Shown here: positions 11,530 through 24,139 of the stretch, in pieces
Numbering within the stretch: position 1 is the first letter of the stretch
Layout: each line of letters starts with the position of its first letter
Source of the DNA: Ulota crispa
Taxonomy: Eukaryota; Streptophyta; Bryopsida; Orthotrichales; Orthotrichaceae
Assembly (NCBI GenBank): GCA_963920765.1
Contig: OY987243.1
Span: forward strand, 32,177,060 to 32,241,059
Length of the DNA stretch: 64,000 nucleotides
Direction of reading: 5' to 3'
Notes under the pieces: generated by a model
Database searches by the model: none
What the model saw: only the letters and a program-made list of their open reading frames with translations
What the model was told of the DNA's origin: nothing
Made by a program: the position numbers and the translations under genes

Positions 11530-14500
11530 ATGGAGTACTATCCGGCGCCAGGGCGCAACCACTTGTTCGTGCCAGGGCCGACCAATGTGCCGGAGCCCAT
11601 CCTGCGGGCCATGAACCGCAACAACGAGGATCACCGCTCGCCTGCCTTCCCCAAGCTCTCCAAATCCGTCATCGACGACGTCAAGCTCCTCTTCCGCACC
11701 ACCACTGCCACCTCCTTCGTCTTCCCCACCACCGGTACAGACTCCTCCCACTCCCCAATTTGTAACCTCGCTTGCTCCCTTGCTTCATTCTTCGCTTGTC
11801 CTCACAATTCGCGACGATTCTGTGCGCAATCACTGCCCCTTTGGTCTCAATGTCGACGTGGTCTCTTACCCAATTCTGGTTTGAGAGGAGTGCGAGCTGC
11901 ATGCTTAGTTTTGCATCTGGGCAAATTGCTGGTTTGAAATGGAGTCAGACCGCTCTGCAATTTCTCGGCTCTGTTTCTGTGATGGCGAGATTGACTTCTT
12001 GGGTAGAATTTTGTCGGAGTCTCGTTCCTGTAATTGGGCATGCCAACTCTGGTTCACTAGTCTCAAAAGGTCCGACATGCCCGAGGTTGGCGTAATGTTT
12101 TCGGCCTAATGGTTTTATTGCCGGGGACTTTATTTAGTTCAGATTTTGTTATCTTCTGAGCAAACGCATGTAACGTCCTCCGGTGACATGATGTGGCCAC
12201 ACCTGACTTACATTATTAGTAATACGATCAAGAGGATTGCTAATCCGTTTGTCCTTCGTGAGTTAGCACTCGTGGTTTGTATGGGAGCTGGGAAAGGGAA
12301 GCAACGGGAGTACATGGATGTGGATGTGATTAGTTGTGCTAGCAGTTATGGTGGCGAAGCTGCAACATATGACTCAGACATGACGTGGTGTGCGTGGGTG
12401 GTGACATGGCAGGCACGGGAGCATGGGAGAGTGCGCTGACGAACACGTTGTCACCCGGGGACAAGGTCATCTCTTTCCGGCTGGGCCAATTCAGCCTCCT
12501 CTGGATCGACCAGATGCAGCGCTACAACTTCGACGTGGACGTCATCGAGTGCGAGTGGGGTGCGGGGGCTGATTTGGATCTTCTGAAGCAAAAGCTGCAG
12601 TCGGACGGATCCCACTCCGTCAAGGCTATCTGTGTGGTGCACAACGAAACCTCCACTGGCGTCACCAACGACATCGCTGCTGTCCGCCGTGTTATTGGTA
12701 CTCAAATCCGTTCACAGAATTCCAGAGTGCATGTGTTCGCTAATCGACAACACCTATTTTTCTGAATATATTCTAACATAATGTATCAAACAAAGCACAT
12801 ACATTTTGAAACATGCGTAGTCAGCATAAATTCGTATCGAGGGATTCTCTCAACAAAACTTACCATCAAAGTTATTATGAAAAAATTGCAGGTTGCTTCT
12901 CTAGGCTGAATTTCTCTTTTTGAAGTACAGTAGACAGAATCTGAAAGGTTGGACCTACTTTTCATCAGTACCTTGCATCATTAGGGTCATTCATCAAGCT
13001 GTGAATGGGCGGATCTAGTAAATTGAATGTAAGCTAAGTCCGAGAAGTCCAAAATGGGTTACATGTTTTTATCACTTTTAAGTAGATATTATACAGACAT
13101 TCTTTCATCCAATGTTATGTATTGTTTAACCAACTCATACAATCTTCTACTTTCAGTCCTTTGATGTATAATTTGGCTCGTATTTAGGATCATAAAAGCT
13201 AGGAATTTTGTGACTTAATATCGGTAGAGATGTTATTGTTTGTGCACAGATGAGGCGAAGCACCCGGCCTTGCTACTGGTGGACGGCGTCTCGTCAATCG
13301 GCGCCATAGATTTCCGAATGGACGACTGGAATGTGGATGTGGCTCTCACTGGGTCGCAGAAAGCGCTGTCCCTTCCCACCGGCCTGGGCATTGTGTGCGC
13401 CAGCCCTAAAGCGCTGGAGGCTGCGAAGCATTCCAAGTCCACCCGCGTGTTCTTCGATTGGGGCGACTACATCAAGTTCTACAAGGCAGGCAGTTACTGG
13501 CCTTACACCCCGTCTAGCCAGATGCTGTATGGACTGCGAGCGTCTCTTGACATGATCCTCAATGAGGAGGGGCTTGACAATGTCATTGCCCGGCACTGCC
13601 GTCTTGCCGAAGCCACCAGGTAACAACACTTATCTCATTGCTTCAAGGAGTGTTGATATTTGTCACAATGCGGAAAAAAAACTCTCAATAGTGCGTGTCA
13701 GACGGCACTTTATTCTCTCAATCTGACTGCCTGGGGTTCCAAATTGATCACGTCTCATATTGAAGAGTTTTCAGTGTAATTGGATTTTTCAGAATCACTG
13801 AAGAGTAGTTAACGCCCCTTTGGTTGATTTTACTCTTAGATCAGTTGTTAACGAGAAATTTATAGAGGCCCAATATTTCGTTGTCCATGTGACTTCAGAG
13901 CCCTCTTGAATTCGCAATCTCTCGAATGAGAATTCCGTTGACAATTTGATTGAACTGAGGTTTGATGCGTCGTAGTAAGTATTTCTGAAGTTTCTGGTAA
14001 GCAAAGCTCCGAAGTTTAGTTTCATTGGTCAGGCTTGCTGAATTGTGGCGTTTGGCAGGCAAGCTGTCACAGCATGGGGACTGACGTTGTGCACAAAGGA
14101 GTCTCGGTGGAAGAGTGACACCGTCACTGCGGTGGTGGTGCCTTCATGGATTGACAGTGGTGACATTGTGAAGATTGCTTACAAGAAGTATAACCTGAGT
14201 CTTGGAGTAGGCCTGAACAAAATTGCAGGGAAAGTCTTCCGCATTGGACACCTCGGGAATGTGAACGAGGTTCAACCCTAAAACATCCATATCCGCTCTG
14301 AATCTGTCCATGCAATTGGAGTCTTGTCTTGCCTTACCTAGTGCTTTGCTATTAACTAAAAGGCATCGTTTGCTTAACTATCATGGAACATGAAGTCCAA
14401 GAAAACTAGATATTTTTGGCACTACAATGAGCGTTATGTTCATGAGTAGGTTTTCATGTGATCTTTGTGAGCATTGCCCAATGTGTCTCACAGTCTAGTT

Positions 14501-14710
14501 TGGCTGGAGTACCCGTAACTGTTTTGTTGTGTGTACGTTTCTAACGGACATGAATTACGGTGCAATGCGCAGCTGCAACTGCTGGGTGCGTTGGCGGGCG
14601 TGGAGTTATGCTTGAGGGAGGTCGGGTATTCAGTCACCCTAGGGAGTGGTGTGGCTGCAGCTCAAGCTCACCTTTCAAAGAAGACCCCGTTGATCCAGTC
14701 TCGCATCTAA
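11530..14710 (+). CDS. AGT1: Peroxisomal serine:glyoxylate aminotransferase (AGT1/SGAT), 5 exons, 402 aa
   Basis: Exons: 11530-11734, 12413-12697, 13250-13619, 14059-14269, 14573-14710, in frame throughout, stop TAA 14708-14710. The start MEYYPAPGRNHLFVPGP is the family N-terminus. The glycine/aromatic PTTGTGAWESALTNTLSPGD loop lies near residue 68. LLLVDGVSSIGAIDFRMD and the PLP-lysine motif GSQKALSLPTG follow, with the Schiff-base lysine at about residue 201. The C-terminus is SRI, a type 1 peroxisomal targeting signal used by plant SGATs. Known reaction: serine + glyoxylate to hydroxypyruvate + glycine in photorespiration; it also uses alanine and asparagine. Length equals the plant family norm (401-402 aa). 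All introns are GT-AG. The final exon codes only the last 45 residues. Confidence 0.97.
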
Positions 14711-16289
14711 GGCAGCTGCTCCCTTCCATAAGTGTAGAAGCCTCATGACATCAGATTGCTGCGTGTGGGCTGGCTATGGAGTTTTCTACTGTGCGAGGTT
14801 TTGCTGGTGTTGGCTTGCTGCAACTTGTAAAGTGTACGAATAGTTGTTGCCGCTAGACTACTGATTTCTCGCTCATCGATCGTGTCGAGATCTCATGTGT
14901 ATAGAAGTTCGATTCTATGTTGCTCCCTAGAACTGCGATAGTCGCAGATTTCAGTTACTATGTTAACTGAATCCTCCGCATCTGATTAAAAACAACGCCT
15001 GATCAATATATTGTTTCGTTATTTACATCCCTTGGAGAGAAACTTTTTCGCTATGTCCATCCATGAACAGCCTATCCGGGATGTTTTTTTCGAGCTTGCA
15101 AGGAGGCCAATTCACTTTGCATTCTTCAAGCGTAGACTGGCTATGACCAGTTGGGGCTAAAGTAATTGAATATCTACTGCAAGTTTGCGTGCAACACTTT
15201 TCCAATTTTACTACTGTTTTAGAAGTGGTCTCGATTGGAGACCTAGCCAAAAAGATCCACTCCTCACTGGGACTCTCTGTAGATTCAATTAATCACAAGA
15301 TTTTAACTAATAAGTTAATTTCAAAAGCAGACATAGGTACTAAATCTTGAGATGTATCTAGCAAAGGGAAGTGATAGTAAAAAGTACTAGAGAAACGTGT
15401 TCAAATTATAATAAAAAGGTAGCCTCTTGAAGTCACTATGGATCCACAACCTACCTACCACCAATTTCTTATCAACCCATCATTTGCTTGTTCAAGTTCC
15501 AGAGTTGGAAATGTTGTTGATTATGGTATGTTCATTCAAAGTGGTAGATGCAACTTTGGGTTTGACAAGGGTTGCATGTATGATGAAGTAATAAATCTAC
15601 ATTCTGAATTTCAACATCTTTTGTTTTCCTTTTTTAGCTTCCAATATATGTTGTTAATTCTAAATATAATGAAAAAAAAATTGTCTAGGGAGTCAGTGGA
15701 AGAGTAGATGTTTTTGAGTAGGTTTCTAGTGCAACTTAGAGTTCCTCAAGCCATGTTGTTGGTTGAAAGTTGGTAGGTTGCATTTTAAAAGCTTCACTTT
15801 GCCTCAAAAGCCATGGAGCACATAGCATTGGAAATGGTTGAAAAAATGACAATGATGCTTTAGTTTTTGTAAGCACTCAGTAGCAAGTGGGCTTGGTGAC
15901 AATTATGGATAGTATTCAATAACAATAAGTTTACAAAATAATTAATTGGGCAACATCACTTGACTTAACATATTAGTATTTTGAAAAACCCCTTTTACAG
16001 GGAAAAATACGGGCACGTCCCGAGATGGTCACAAGTTTCTATTCATATTACAATGGTGAAAGGTATACATGAGGGCATACATCCAAAGTATTTTCCTATC
16101 TATAGAACTACAAAAAATTGGTGGTTTAGTAACCCATTCAAAAAAGAAGGCAGAATCTAGAGCTAATTGAGTTTCTTCATCTCGCTTGTTTTTGTGCATA
16201 ACTTGCCATGTCACAAGCCTTGTGTGACTAATGGTTGACTAGGCTCTTTGTAGTACTCTATTGATTGAAGGAAGCTCATTATGAAATTG

Positions 16290-16720
16290 TTTCCTACAAC
16301 GTTCTACCCAAAGGAATTAGATTATAAATCCTCTCAAGATGTCCATGGATGATGTTTAGAAATATAAATTTTAGTTCTTTACTACCATGAAGTTGAACTT
16401 TGAATTTACCAAGTAGCATGTTTTCCCATGAATTATAACTTGGCCCTCTGTAACTGCAAGCCATATGATGGTAATATAACGTTGCCAAGCTTCTATAGCA
16501 AAATCACAATTCCAAAATAAGTGTCCTTGGGATTCTTTGTGTTCTCCTTGGCACATATTGTAGCAAGGAGCATCATGCCAATCTCTAATAACTAGGATCC
16601 TATAACTACACCCTTGTTAGCTACAAACCAAAGAAAAGTAGCAATCTTTTGAGGACAAAATTGATGCCAAAGGAAATTATAAAACTTCTTTTGATTAGTC
16701 ATATTATATCCACAATTAGC
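16290..16720 (-). pseudogene. Degenerate LINE reverse-transcriptase C-terminus (zf-RVT domain)
   Basis: Read on the minus strand, broken frames give FYNFLWHQFCPQKIATFLWF (about 16690-16620). After a frame break comes MCQGEHKESQGHLFWNCDFA followed by IEAWQRY (about 16556-16475). This spacing of W..PQKI..FLW, then C..C...ES..HLFW.C..A...W, is the zinc-binding domain at the end of plant L1-type reverse transcriptases. It is an isolated decayed fragment: I found no RT core or endonuclease beside it. Confidence 0.75.
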
Positions 16721-17815
16721 AAGTATAAGTGATGTTGTTGAGGCTCTTGAAATTAGCTTGAGGCCAATGTGATAACCTTGTCTCATATTATACTCAAAGA
16801 ATATAAATAATTCCTCCAAATGAGAAGAGTATATATAAACAGAATAGTCAGTTTTAATGCAATTTACAAATCGACATATAAATGAGACAAATGGGAACCA
16901 TATTAGTATTTTGACCATATATTTATGTTTTGTCAATTTTTATTTTGAGTCTTAAATTCATATACCTTGATTTTAACTTTATGTTTTTAGTTGTTATATA
17001 GAGAAGTTTAACTATTAGTTGTCTTCACACATGGTGAATGAACTCAAGCATGTTCCACATATACAATGTCTTGTTTTTTTCATCCATCCACTACATTTTG
17101 GATCTTCATAATGGTTTCCAACTCTTGTACCATATGAAACATGAATTTTTTTTCTACAAACACTTTATTGTTTGAAAAATACACATAAGCTGAATTTCAA
17201 AAACTAAAAACTCTAATTCAAAAAAGGTTCTTTAAAAGATAACTTCAATACTTGTAAAATTTCAATAAATATGGTAGATGTCTTGAAAAAAGATCATAGT
17301 TAAATCTTTAGATTTCAGACAAGTAACAATCCATTTATTACAAAGTTCACCAATATTCAATTTAAAATCAAGGAGTTTTGAAATTTTGATATCAAAGTTC
17401 ATCAATAGACATTGATGAATGCAATAGTAGATCTAGTTAAAGAGAAGCTCTACAATGTGTAGTTTATAGCTTTGTTTGAAAACAATCACTAAATTATTTT
17501 TTGACCTCCAATTTTGAACATAAAAATTCACATTTAGGGGAATTTGAATCATTTGTAGCTTTTTTGAGGATTAATCTACTTGGCACTAGTGCAATTTGTT
17601 TCTATTCCACTCCATTGATTTTTCTATGAAACACTATTTTACAACTCAACTATCAAAATGATGAAAAATGAAAAGTAAAAAAAATGAAGAATCTATGAGA
17701 TATGACTTAGATATTCAAATTCAATCAAAAAATTGTATTTTAAGCAATATTGAGCTCAATAGCTGAAATAATTTTTTAAAGATCACATCACATATAAGCT
17801 CAAGTAAAGCTGCAA

Positions 17816-17920
<105 letters not shown>

Positions 17921-19086
17921 AAAAATAAAGAAGAATAACCAAACAACTAAGAAAAGATGAAGAATGTGTAAAAAAATAAAATAACATCCTAGTTGTAAAC
18001 AAGTATTCATGTACAAAAGAAAAGGTCTTTTAGACGATGATATAGGAGAGAAAATTTGAATTAATTTAGACCATCAAATTCTATACAAAGGATTTCAATT
18101 TAAAAAAACCATAGAAAGCTAGAAATGTTGACTTCCAAAAAACAGATTTTAGAAAAACAAAGTTTGACATCAAAATAGGAAAGCAACAAAATTCAAGTCA
18201 AATTGTGAGTTTGATCCTCTACAATTAAATAATTGTGACTATGCAAACGCATCAAACATCAACAAACAATGAATTTGATTGGTTCATGCGTTTAATTTTA
18301 CACTTTTTGAAAGTTTAGAACTCAGTTGCAGTGTTGCACTATCTGGAGGATAGTATTTAAGTTGCAAATGGAATAAGGTCTTGCTAAGATAATGAACCCC
18401 TATTAAACACACGCTCTAGTTCATTATCCTCGTTTGCAATACATTTAACACCTTTGCTCCTTTGGACTTTGAAATTTTGGTCTTTTTTTATTGTTCCAAA
18501 TCAATAGAAGATTTAAAATTTATTATTTCCAATCGGAATTGTATTTCAATTTTATTATTTTTTTGGATGATAAATGGCCAGGTAATTCCTTTGAGCATTA
18601 ATTAGATCTAACATGGCTGAAAAGTGCATTCATTTCTATAGAAAAGACACACTGGCAATTTGTACAAAATTATGTACTAAGTTAGATTCAATTTCAAGTG
18701 AGTCCTTGAATACAGCTTGTAAATCAAGCTGATAGAATAACTTAAAAAAAAATTATAATGGGATCACCATATTTTAGTCCATTTCAATAAATTCCACTCC
18801 AAAATTATCAGCACTTTGTTTGTAACCAAATTTAGAATATAAAACTGAATTTTAAGTTTCAAATCTTTTATTAAAATATTTGTGATTTTTTCTGTAAACA
18901 TAAGTTTGTATGGGTGTTATCTAATATAGCATTTGAGGAGATTTTTGAGCCTTCACAACTAAATCCAATATTCTCCAATTTCAATTGATTTTTTTGAGCT
19001 TGCATTAGATATTTCCTATTTTATCAGTATAGTATATTATAATTTAAGGAAATTAAAGAATCTTGTCAAAAAAATTTAGCCACTTT

Positions 19087-19228
19087 CACTAGAAGAAAAT
19101 ATACAATATACAACTGGTCCTTAAGGAATGCAAATATCCTAAACAATTCAAATTGAGTCATTGTACAGTTGTTTAGGATATTTGCAATTGTTGTGAATAG
19201 TTGTTTAAGACACTATTTTCTTTTAGTA
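19087..19228. mobile_element. Short CACTA-like MITE
   Basis: Begins CACTAGAAGAAAAT and ends ATTTTCTTTTAGTA, with a candidate 3-bp duplication TTT on both sides (19084-19086, 19229-19231). The inside holds an inverted pair around GGATATTTGCA / TGCAAATATCC. It resembles the cleaner element at 24140. Confidence 0.6.
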
Positions 19229-19745
19229 TTTCAAATTTCACTATCTTTTTTTTGCCAACGCATTTGGCTAACTTTGTATTGACAAACCAATTCTCCTCAA
19301 GTATTGCGTTCCAACTCTCAAAAGTTGCAATCTTTATATTAAAACCCTTACATCTAGGGAATTGCTAAGAATACCACATTTTTTTGCTAAATATATCGCA
19401 TTGCACCATGTTTAGGAGTTCTATAAAGAAAAGAAGAGTGAGTCTTATATTTATTGAATTCATAACAAATCAATTGCCAAAATTATTGTGTTGAAATATT
19501 ATGCTCGCTTGTATAACTTGTGTTCCATAACTTTATCCACTCTTTCCTTTCTTCTTTCATTACTTGGCTTAATTTCCATATTTTTGAGTACATATAATCC
19601 TAGAAAAAGTACATTCGCCTTCATAATCAAATGGTCATCCAAACAAATTTAAAATTTGCCCTACCTTCTTTACAGAATTCCTAAATATGGGACAATATGG
19701 TAGATTTAGCAAAAAGGTGAGATAGATTTAGCAATTTTGTATGTA

Positions 19746-19921
19746 CAGTAGTGTCTCTTTAAGATGAACCTTTATAAGAAAAAATGCTTAGCTAAGATGA
19801 AGGAAATGACTGTCCTTCGCGGTTGGGGAGCTACAAAAGATGTGTTTGGTTACAATGAATGCTTTCCTTACATGAAATGAATATGTTGTCCGGATACCTT
19901 CATCTTATCAAGGCACCACTA
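19746..19921. mobile_element. pogo/Tc1-like MITE, TA-flanked
   Basis: The left end CAGTAGTGTCTCTTTAAGATGAA is preceded by TA. The right end TTCATCTTATCAAGGCACCACTA is followed by TA. The inverted termini are about 25 bp and imperfect. A related copy lies at 32639-32803. TA duplication and CAGT-type termini fit plant pogo-like MITEs; no transposase is present. Confidence 0.65.
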
Positions 19922-19985
19922 TATACATGTTAGTTCTAAAAGATTCCTCCATGTTACACTTTATAATGAACTCTATGAATATTAA

Positions 19986-20898
19986 CCCCTAAATCATTGG
20001 GCCTTTGTTTTGTCAAAAGACACTCAAAACTGCCCATTCTATTGCAAAGTGTTATTTTTTTTTAAATTGGTTCTCTTGCATATCTAACCATAGGATCTTG
20101 TACTAGACTAGTATAAGAATGTGGAAACAAAAATTCAAAAACTTTGATTGCACATATTGCAAGTTATATGCGTTAAAAGTGTAAAAAACAAACTTTTTTG
20201 CACCTTGCATGACTAGATTATTTGACTTTGAACTTTTTTAAATTCAAATTTTTGTAACACAAAGTTTTGGGGTTTATTTTTCAATGGTGGAAAATTGAGC
20301 TGAGAATCTTTGGAAAGAAATCAAAACAAAAAATATTTAATTTTCATTCTTAAAAAAACATTAAGTAGAAGAAGGTATGAGATTGAACAAAAACTTAAAT
20401 TTTTAATAACCCTATTAATGCAATGGAATAATCCCAATGGTGAGATTTTTCTAGAAAGAAAACTTCACCCTTTCCAACAATTTGTTTTGAAAAATGTTAA
20501 ACTTGCATTCAAGAATGAAGTCTATAAGTTATTTTTTCAAGAAGATGCTTGAGATGCCTGAAAAACAAGATTGTCCATAACTTTCTCATAACTAGTCCAA
20601 ATGGAATGAATCAAAGATTCAAATGTAGGAAAAACTATGTCCTACAAGAAGAAAAAATCAAAAAATCAAAAAAAATGTTTTTGAAAATATAAGAATTTGC
20701 CCGATCTCCATAAATCTGTGTTTATCTAGGCATAACTTTTTCTCCCGGCCATAGATTGGAAAAATTTACATTCCCCAAAAGCTAATGTGTTTTTCTATCT
20801 TCAAAAAATATTTCAAAAAATCAAGACAAAAATTGAGGCCATAGGTACCTGCCCAAAATCCCATTTGTCCCCCATTGGGACACTCAGGGATTTAGGGG
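19986..20898 (+). mobile_element. TTAA-flanked non-autonomous element, 913 bp (family A, copy 1)
   Basis: Flanked by TTAA at 19982-19985 and 20899-20902. Ends CCCCTAAATCATTGGGCC and GGGACACTCAGGGATTTAGGGG. A second copy in the opposite orientation lies at 59295-60230 and is closely similar along its whole length (for example the shared block around 20580-20620, ATAACTTTCTCATAACTAG). The ends of the similarity coincide with the TTAA boundaries in both copies, which defines the unit. An 80-codon open frame (20310-20552) inside has no recognisable transposase motif. Confidence 0.8.
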
Positions 20899-20903
20899 TT
20901 AAA

Positions 20904-21318
20904 GGAAATTGATATATGCACACCCAGGGTTTGTTATATGTACACCAATGGGGGGGGGATAAATTGGAGATGTTTACCATGAACTAGTTGGACTTGGAAA
21001 ATCTGAATTTGCATTTGGATTTAGAGACCTTTATTTAGCCTAAAACCACAAAGGAAGAAACAATTGAACAACGCATAGTGAAAAAGCTTAGCTAGGGAAC
21101 AAATTATTACATTTGCATTTGTTTCTAAAAAAGCCAAGCTTTTGCATTGGGGGTTGTTTAATTGTATACTCCTTTGTGGCTCTAGAAAAAATCAAGGTCT
21201 GTAAATCCAAATGTGAATTCAAAGTTTCCAAATTCAACTAGTTGATGGTAAATACCTAGAATTTACCCCTTGGGTGTACATATAACATACCCTAGGTGTG
21301 CATATATCAATTCTCATC
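20904..21318. mobile_element. Foldback MITE with long inverted arms
   Basis: The left arm starts with AAATTGATATATGCACACCC (about 20906), and the right arm ends with its reverse complement near 21313. Pairing continues inward (TTATATGTACACC / GGTGTACATATAA, then an ACTAGTTG / CAACTAGT block and a CCACAAAGGA / TCCTTTGTGG block). Nearly the whole element is two arms of about 190 bp. It sits directly against the right end of the TTAA-flanked element, so the order of insertion is unclear. Confidence 0.75.
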
Positions 21319-22072
21319 TTAAAATGTGGAGAGACTGGGAGTGTGGGACCTTTAGGGGTTAAGGCTAGGTAGTGTGCTCATAAACCGTCCATCTAAGAGT
21401 TGAAACCAAATTTTGGGGAGGTGGAAATTCTTGAACTATTCTTCAATAAATTTTCCTTGAAAGACAAGAAGAATTGACATCTAGCCCAAGTTGTTTTGTG
21501 TTTTTTGGAGCTTTGTGGAATTAGTTATGAAATTTTGAAGTGGAAAGGTCATAGATCTCAAAAACCTCTCACCTCCTCAAATGTACATCACATGTACATT
21601 ATTCAAGGGCTATGAAAAATAACATGTACTAACATAGTACATTTGGTGAGGTAAGCAATTTTTAGAGCCTGAGCAGAATATGAGCATACTACCTTACAGG
21701 CCAGTCAAAAGTATTTCATGAATTCTGGAAAAGGTAATAAGAGCATCTCCACTGGTTCTTCAAACACTAGAATTGAGCATGCTCGGAGGCTCGTGTCCCT
21801 GTGCAGGAGCTCCACCGGTGACATAGTACAGCGAGAAGTGTGAGTGGCCTCCTCATGTAGATCACTCTTTGTATGTTTGGGTATCCCACGTGCAGCGAGG
21901 GGGTAATTTATAGGGGGCTATTTACTTCCTAGGCAAGAATAATAAGACCTCTATAATTATATAATTTGAAAAATTGGCCTATTTTAGGGTACTCAATAAT
22001 TACTTATACAGGTTTAGAGATACCATTTTTTACTAGGCTATTTTATTTATAAGGGAAAAAATAAATTCTTAA

Positions 22073-22310
22073 CCCCTAAAGGATGTTGCCTACCAAAAGT
22101 GTTGTCTATATTCATAAAAAAAATCATTTAGTACTTGAAAAAATGGTTATATGACAAATGTCAAAAATTCCCCAAAAAATCCTAGTTTATTATAAAAATG
22201 TTTATGATTGGTTTAAATTTACAACTCTAATGGGACTTATGTGCTACCCAGATACCCCATCTGTATACAACACAAGAGAGAGTACACAATACATCAACAT
22301 CCTTTAGGGG
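22073..22310. mobile_element. TTAA-flanked MITE, 238 bp, with 16-bp perfect terminal repeats
   Basis: TTAA (22069-22072) then CCCCTAAAGGATGTTG. At the right, CAACATCCTTTAGGGG is followed by TTAG (22311-22314). The 16-bp ends are perfect inverted repeats, the best conserved in this group. One flank carries a single mismatch to TTAA. Noncoding. Confidence 0.8.
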
Positions 22311-22612
22311 TTAGGGAAAGTGATGAGATGAAAGGGAGAGCATATTCTAACTGAAAAATACAATGGAATAAGAATATTTCTCAACCTGAAGAATTCACAA
22401 GCAACTACACATAAAAGCAAATCATGTGAAAAAACTTCATGTACTAGATTTGAAAGGAAGACAATTCATAATCACTTGAAAAACAAAGAGCTTGAGCCCC
22501 AACATCAGTTGTTTATTTCCATAATCAACTTCTGTTGCAACTTCATGGGCATAGTGAACGTCCTGTCAGACAGGGATTTAGGATGAGCCCCAAAAGACCA
22601 TACTAAATACAG

Positions 22613-22814
22613 CAATCCCAACAATATTGCATAGGATACTCTTACGGTATGTTAACACTTGCTATTAAGAGGAATATCAGTCCCAATAGTGCTATTGCAT
22701 AGGATACTCTTACAGTATGTTAACGCTTGCTGTTAAGAGGGGTATTAGTCCCAACAGTATTACATAGGATACTCTTACGATATATTAACACTTGTTGTTA
22801 AGAGGGGTATTAGC
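22613..22814. repeat. Tandem repeat, three units of about 65-68 bp
   Basis: CATAGGATACTCTTAC recurs at 22630, 22698 and 22763. Each copy is followed by a TATRTTAACRCTTG-T-TTAAGAGG block and AGTCCCAA or its variant. The third copy is truncated after AGAGGGGTATTAG. Confidence 0.9.
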
Positions 22815-22862
22815 AAAGGAACATTGAATGTATTTGGACATACCTTTAGAGTACATTCATCA

Positions 22863-22882
22863 CCCTAAACCCTAAACCCTAA
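22863..22882. repeat. Short telomere-like (CCCTAAA) tract
   Basis: Two and a half to three units of the plant telomere heptamer (CCCTAAACCCTAAACCCTAA). Too short for an interstitial telomere array; noted as sequence context only. Confidence 0.7.
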
Positions 22883-23530
22883 CACCAAATGTGAACATAC
22901 CCTTATATATATCACCCCTATATTATATATATAAAAAAGTAATGTCCCATATTTCTAAAGACCCTATATTACTTATCCTAGATTTACCACTTTGAATGTT
23001 CCCTTTCTTATTTGTAATTCTATTATAATTTTTATCTCCAATAAATAAAACCCTCCCTATATTATGCCGCACGTCATTTGTGAAATGCGCTAAGTGATCT
23101 ACCCGGGGTGGCCTCGGGAAAATGACATCCGGGGACGCTGAGCCCCTACGACTGGAAGGAGTTTGAATGAGCCCATTTTTAGGCTACAATACATTACGTG
23201 AATTCAAAAGTTGCTATGTTGAGCTGTCGGAGCAAAGTGGGATGTACAAGACAACGGAGCCTTTGTGATGTTGAGATACCCACTAGGCTCACAGCCCAAT
23301 GTGGCAGCCTCTAGGAGATCCCAATCTTGCTCCGAAGTTAGTGTTGTTGGCCACCGGTGGACTCCACAACCCAGTCGTGTCAAGATGAATTTTCAGAGCC
23401 TGCTCAAACCTTCCCTCTCCATCCTGCGTCAACTGGTCCGGTGGAGATGCCCTCAAAAAAACCCACCAACTAGATTGGAGTGAATAATTTAGTGCCTCTT
23501 GTGAATGAGTTTGGCATAAGTGTTTTATAT

Positions 23531-24113
23531 AGGGGGCTTCAAACATAGAATGTGGTCTACAAGTTTCTCACCTCACAGTTTTCTTGCTAAGTGGTGAATT
23601 ATTTTTGTTCACTCCTACTCCAAAAGTTTGACACACCCATGAATTTGCAATTAGGGTTTTGTGTGCAAGTCGGGGTTCTAAGAGTCTAGAACACTTGTGA
23701 GGATGAGATGTGCCAAAGTGAGTTTCCGAAGTTCACTCCTCATGTGAATCACATTAGGAGTGAATTCCAGAGGTGAGTCACCTCCATGTTCGCTAGTGAA
23801 TTCACAAAAGTGAATCCAATGATTGGGGAGAACCAGCGGTTAGTGTATTGTTAGCTAGTTGAAATTGCAAAAAAAACTGGTTGAAAATGAATCTACCAGA
23901 TATAAAACCGGCCATTTTTCTCCAAAAATCTAATTATAGAATATTACAGTACATTTTTAGAAGTTTCACATGAAATAACTAGTCCATGCTAGTGAAAATA
24001 AATGTTGAAATTGGGAAATGCTAGATTTTAGCTGGTGAAGTTGAAATTTTTCCCTGACCCCTGGGTGAATCGCGATGTGAGTCACTTGAAAAAGTTTAAG
24101 TTTGAAGCCCCCT
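23531..24113. mobile_element. Harbinger-like MITE (AGGGGGCTTCAAAC family), 583 bp
   Basis: Termini AGGGGGCTTCAAAC and GTTTGAAGCCCCCT form inverted repeats, with a 3-bp duplication TAT (23528-23530 and 24114-24116). A related copy lies at 57551-57877, and a variant with GGGGTTTCAGATAT ends at 35703-36313. Internal subrepeats of GTGAGTCAC / TTCACTAGTGAATTCAC are shared with the 57-kb copy. Superfamily inferred from the 3-bp AT-rich duplication and the G-rich ends. Confidence 0.8.
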
Positions 24114-24139
24114 TATGATTGCGTAGAGGGTAGACGTCG

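Larger units (their letters stand above)
21741..23454. mobile_element. Possible larger element bounded by GAGCATCTCC termini (nested)
   Basis: The left end GAGCATCTCCACTGGTTC (21741) and the right end GGTCCGGTGGAGATGCCCTC (to 23454) are inverted copies of a terminus common in plant Harbinger- and Mutator-type elements. The inside contains the 238-bp TTAA-type element and a 65-68-bp tandem repeat. Flanking bases (TAA versus AAA) give no clean duplication, so the pairing of the two ends is tentative. Confidence 0.4.

Noticed and set aside
11132-11765. Several overlapping frames on both strands upstream of and over SGAT exon 1, up to about 200 codons
   Set aside because: GC-rich 5' UTR and exon 1 read in wrong frames; no conserved motif and no consistent splicing.
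22855-22890. Interstitial telomere array
   Set aside because: Only about three CCCTAAA units; such short tracts are common by chance and in plant promoters.
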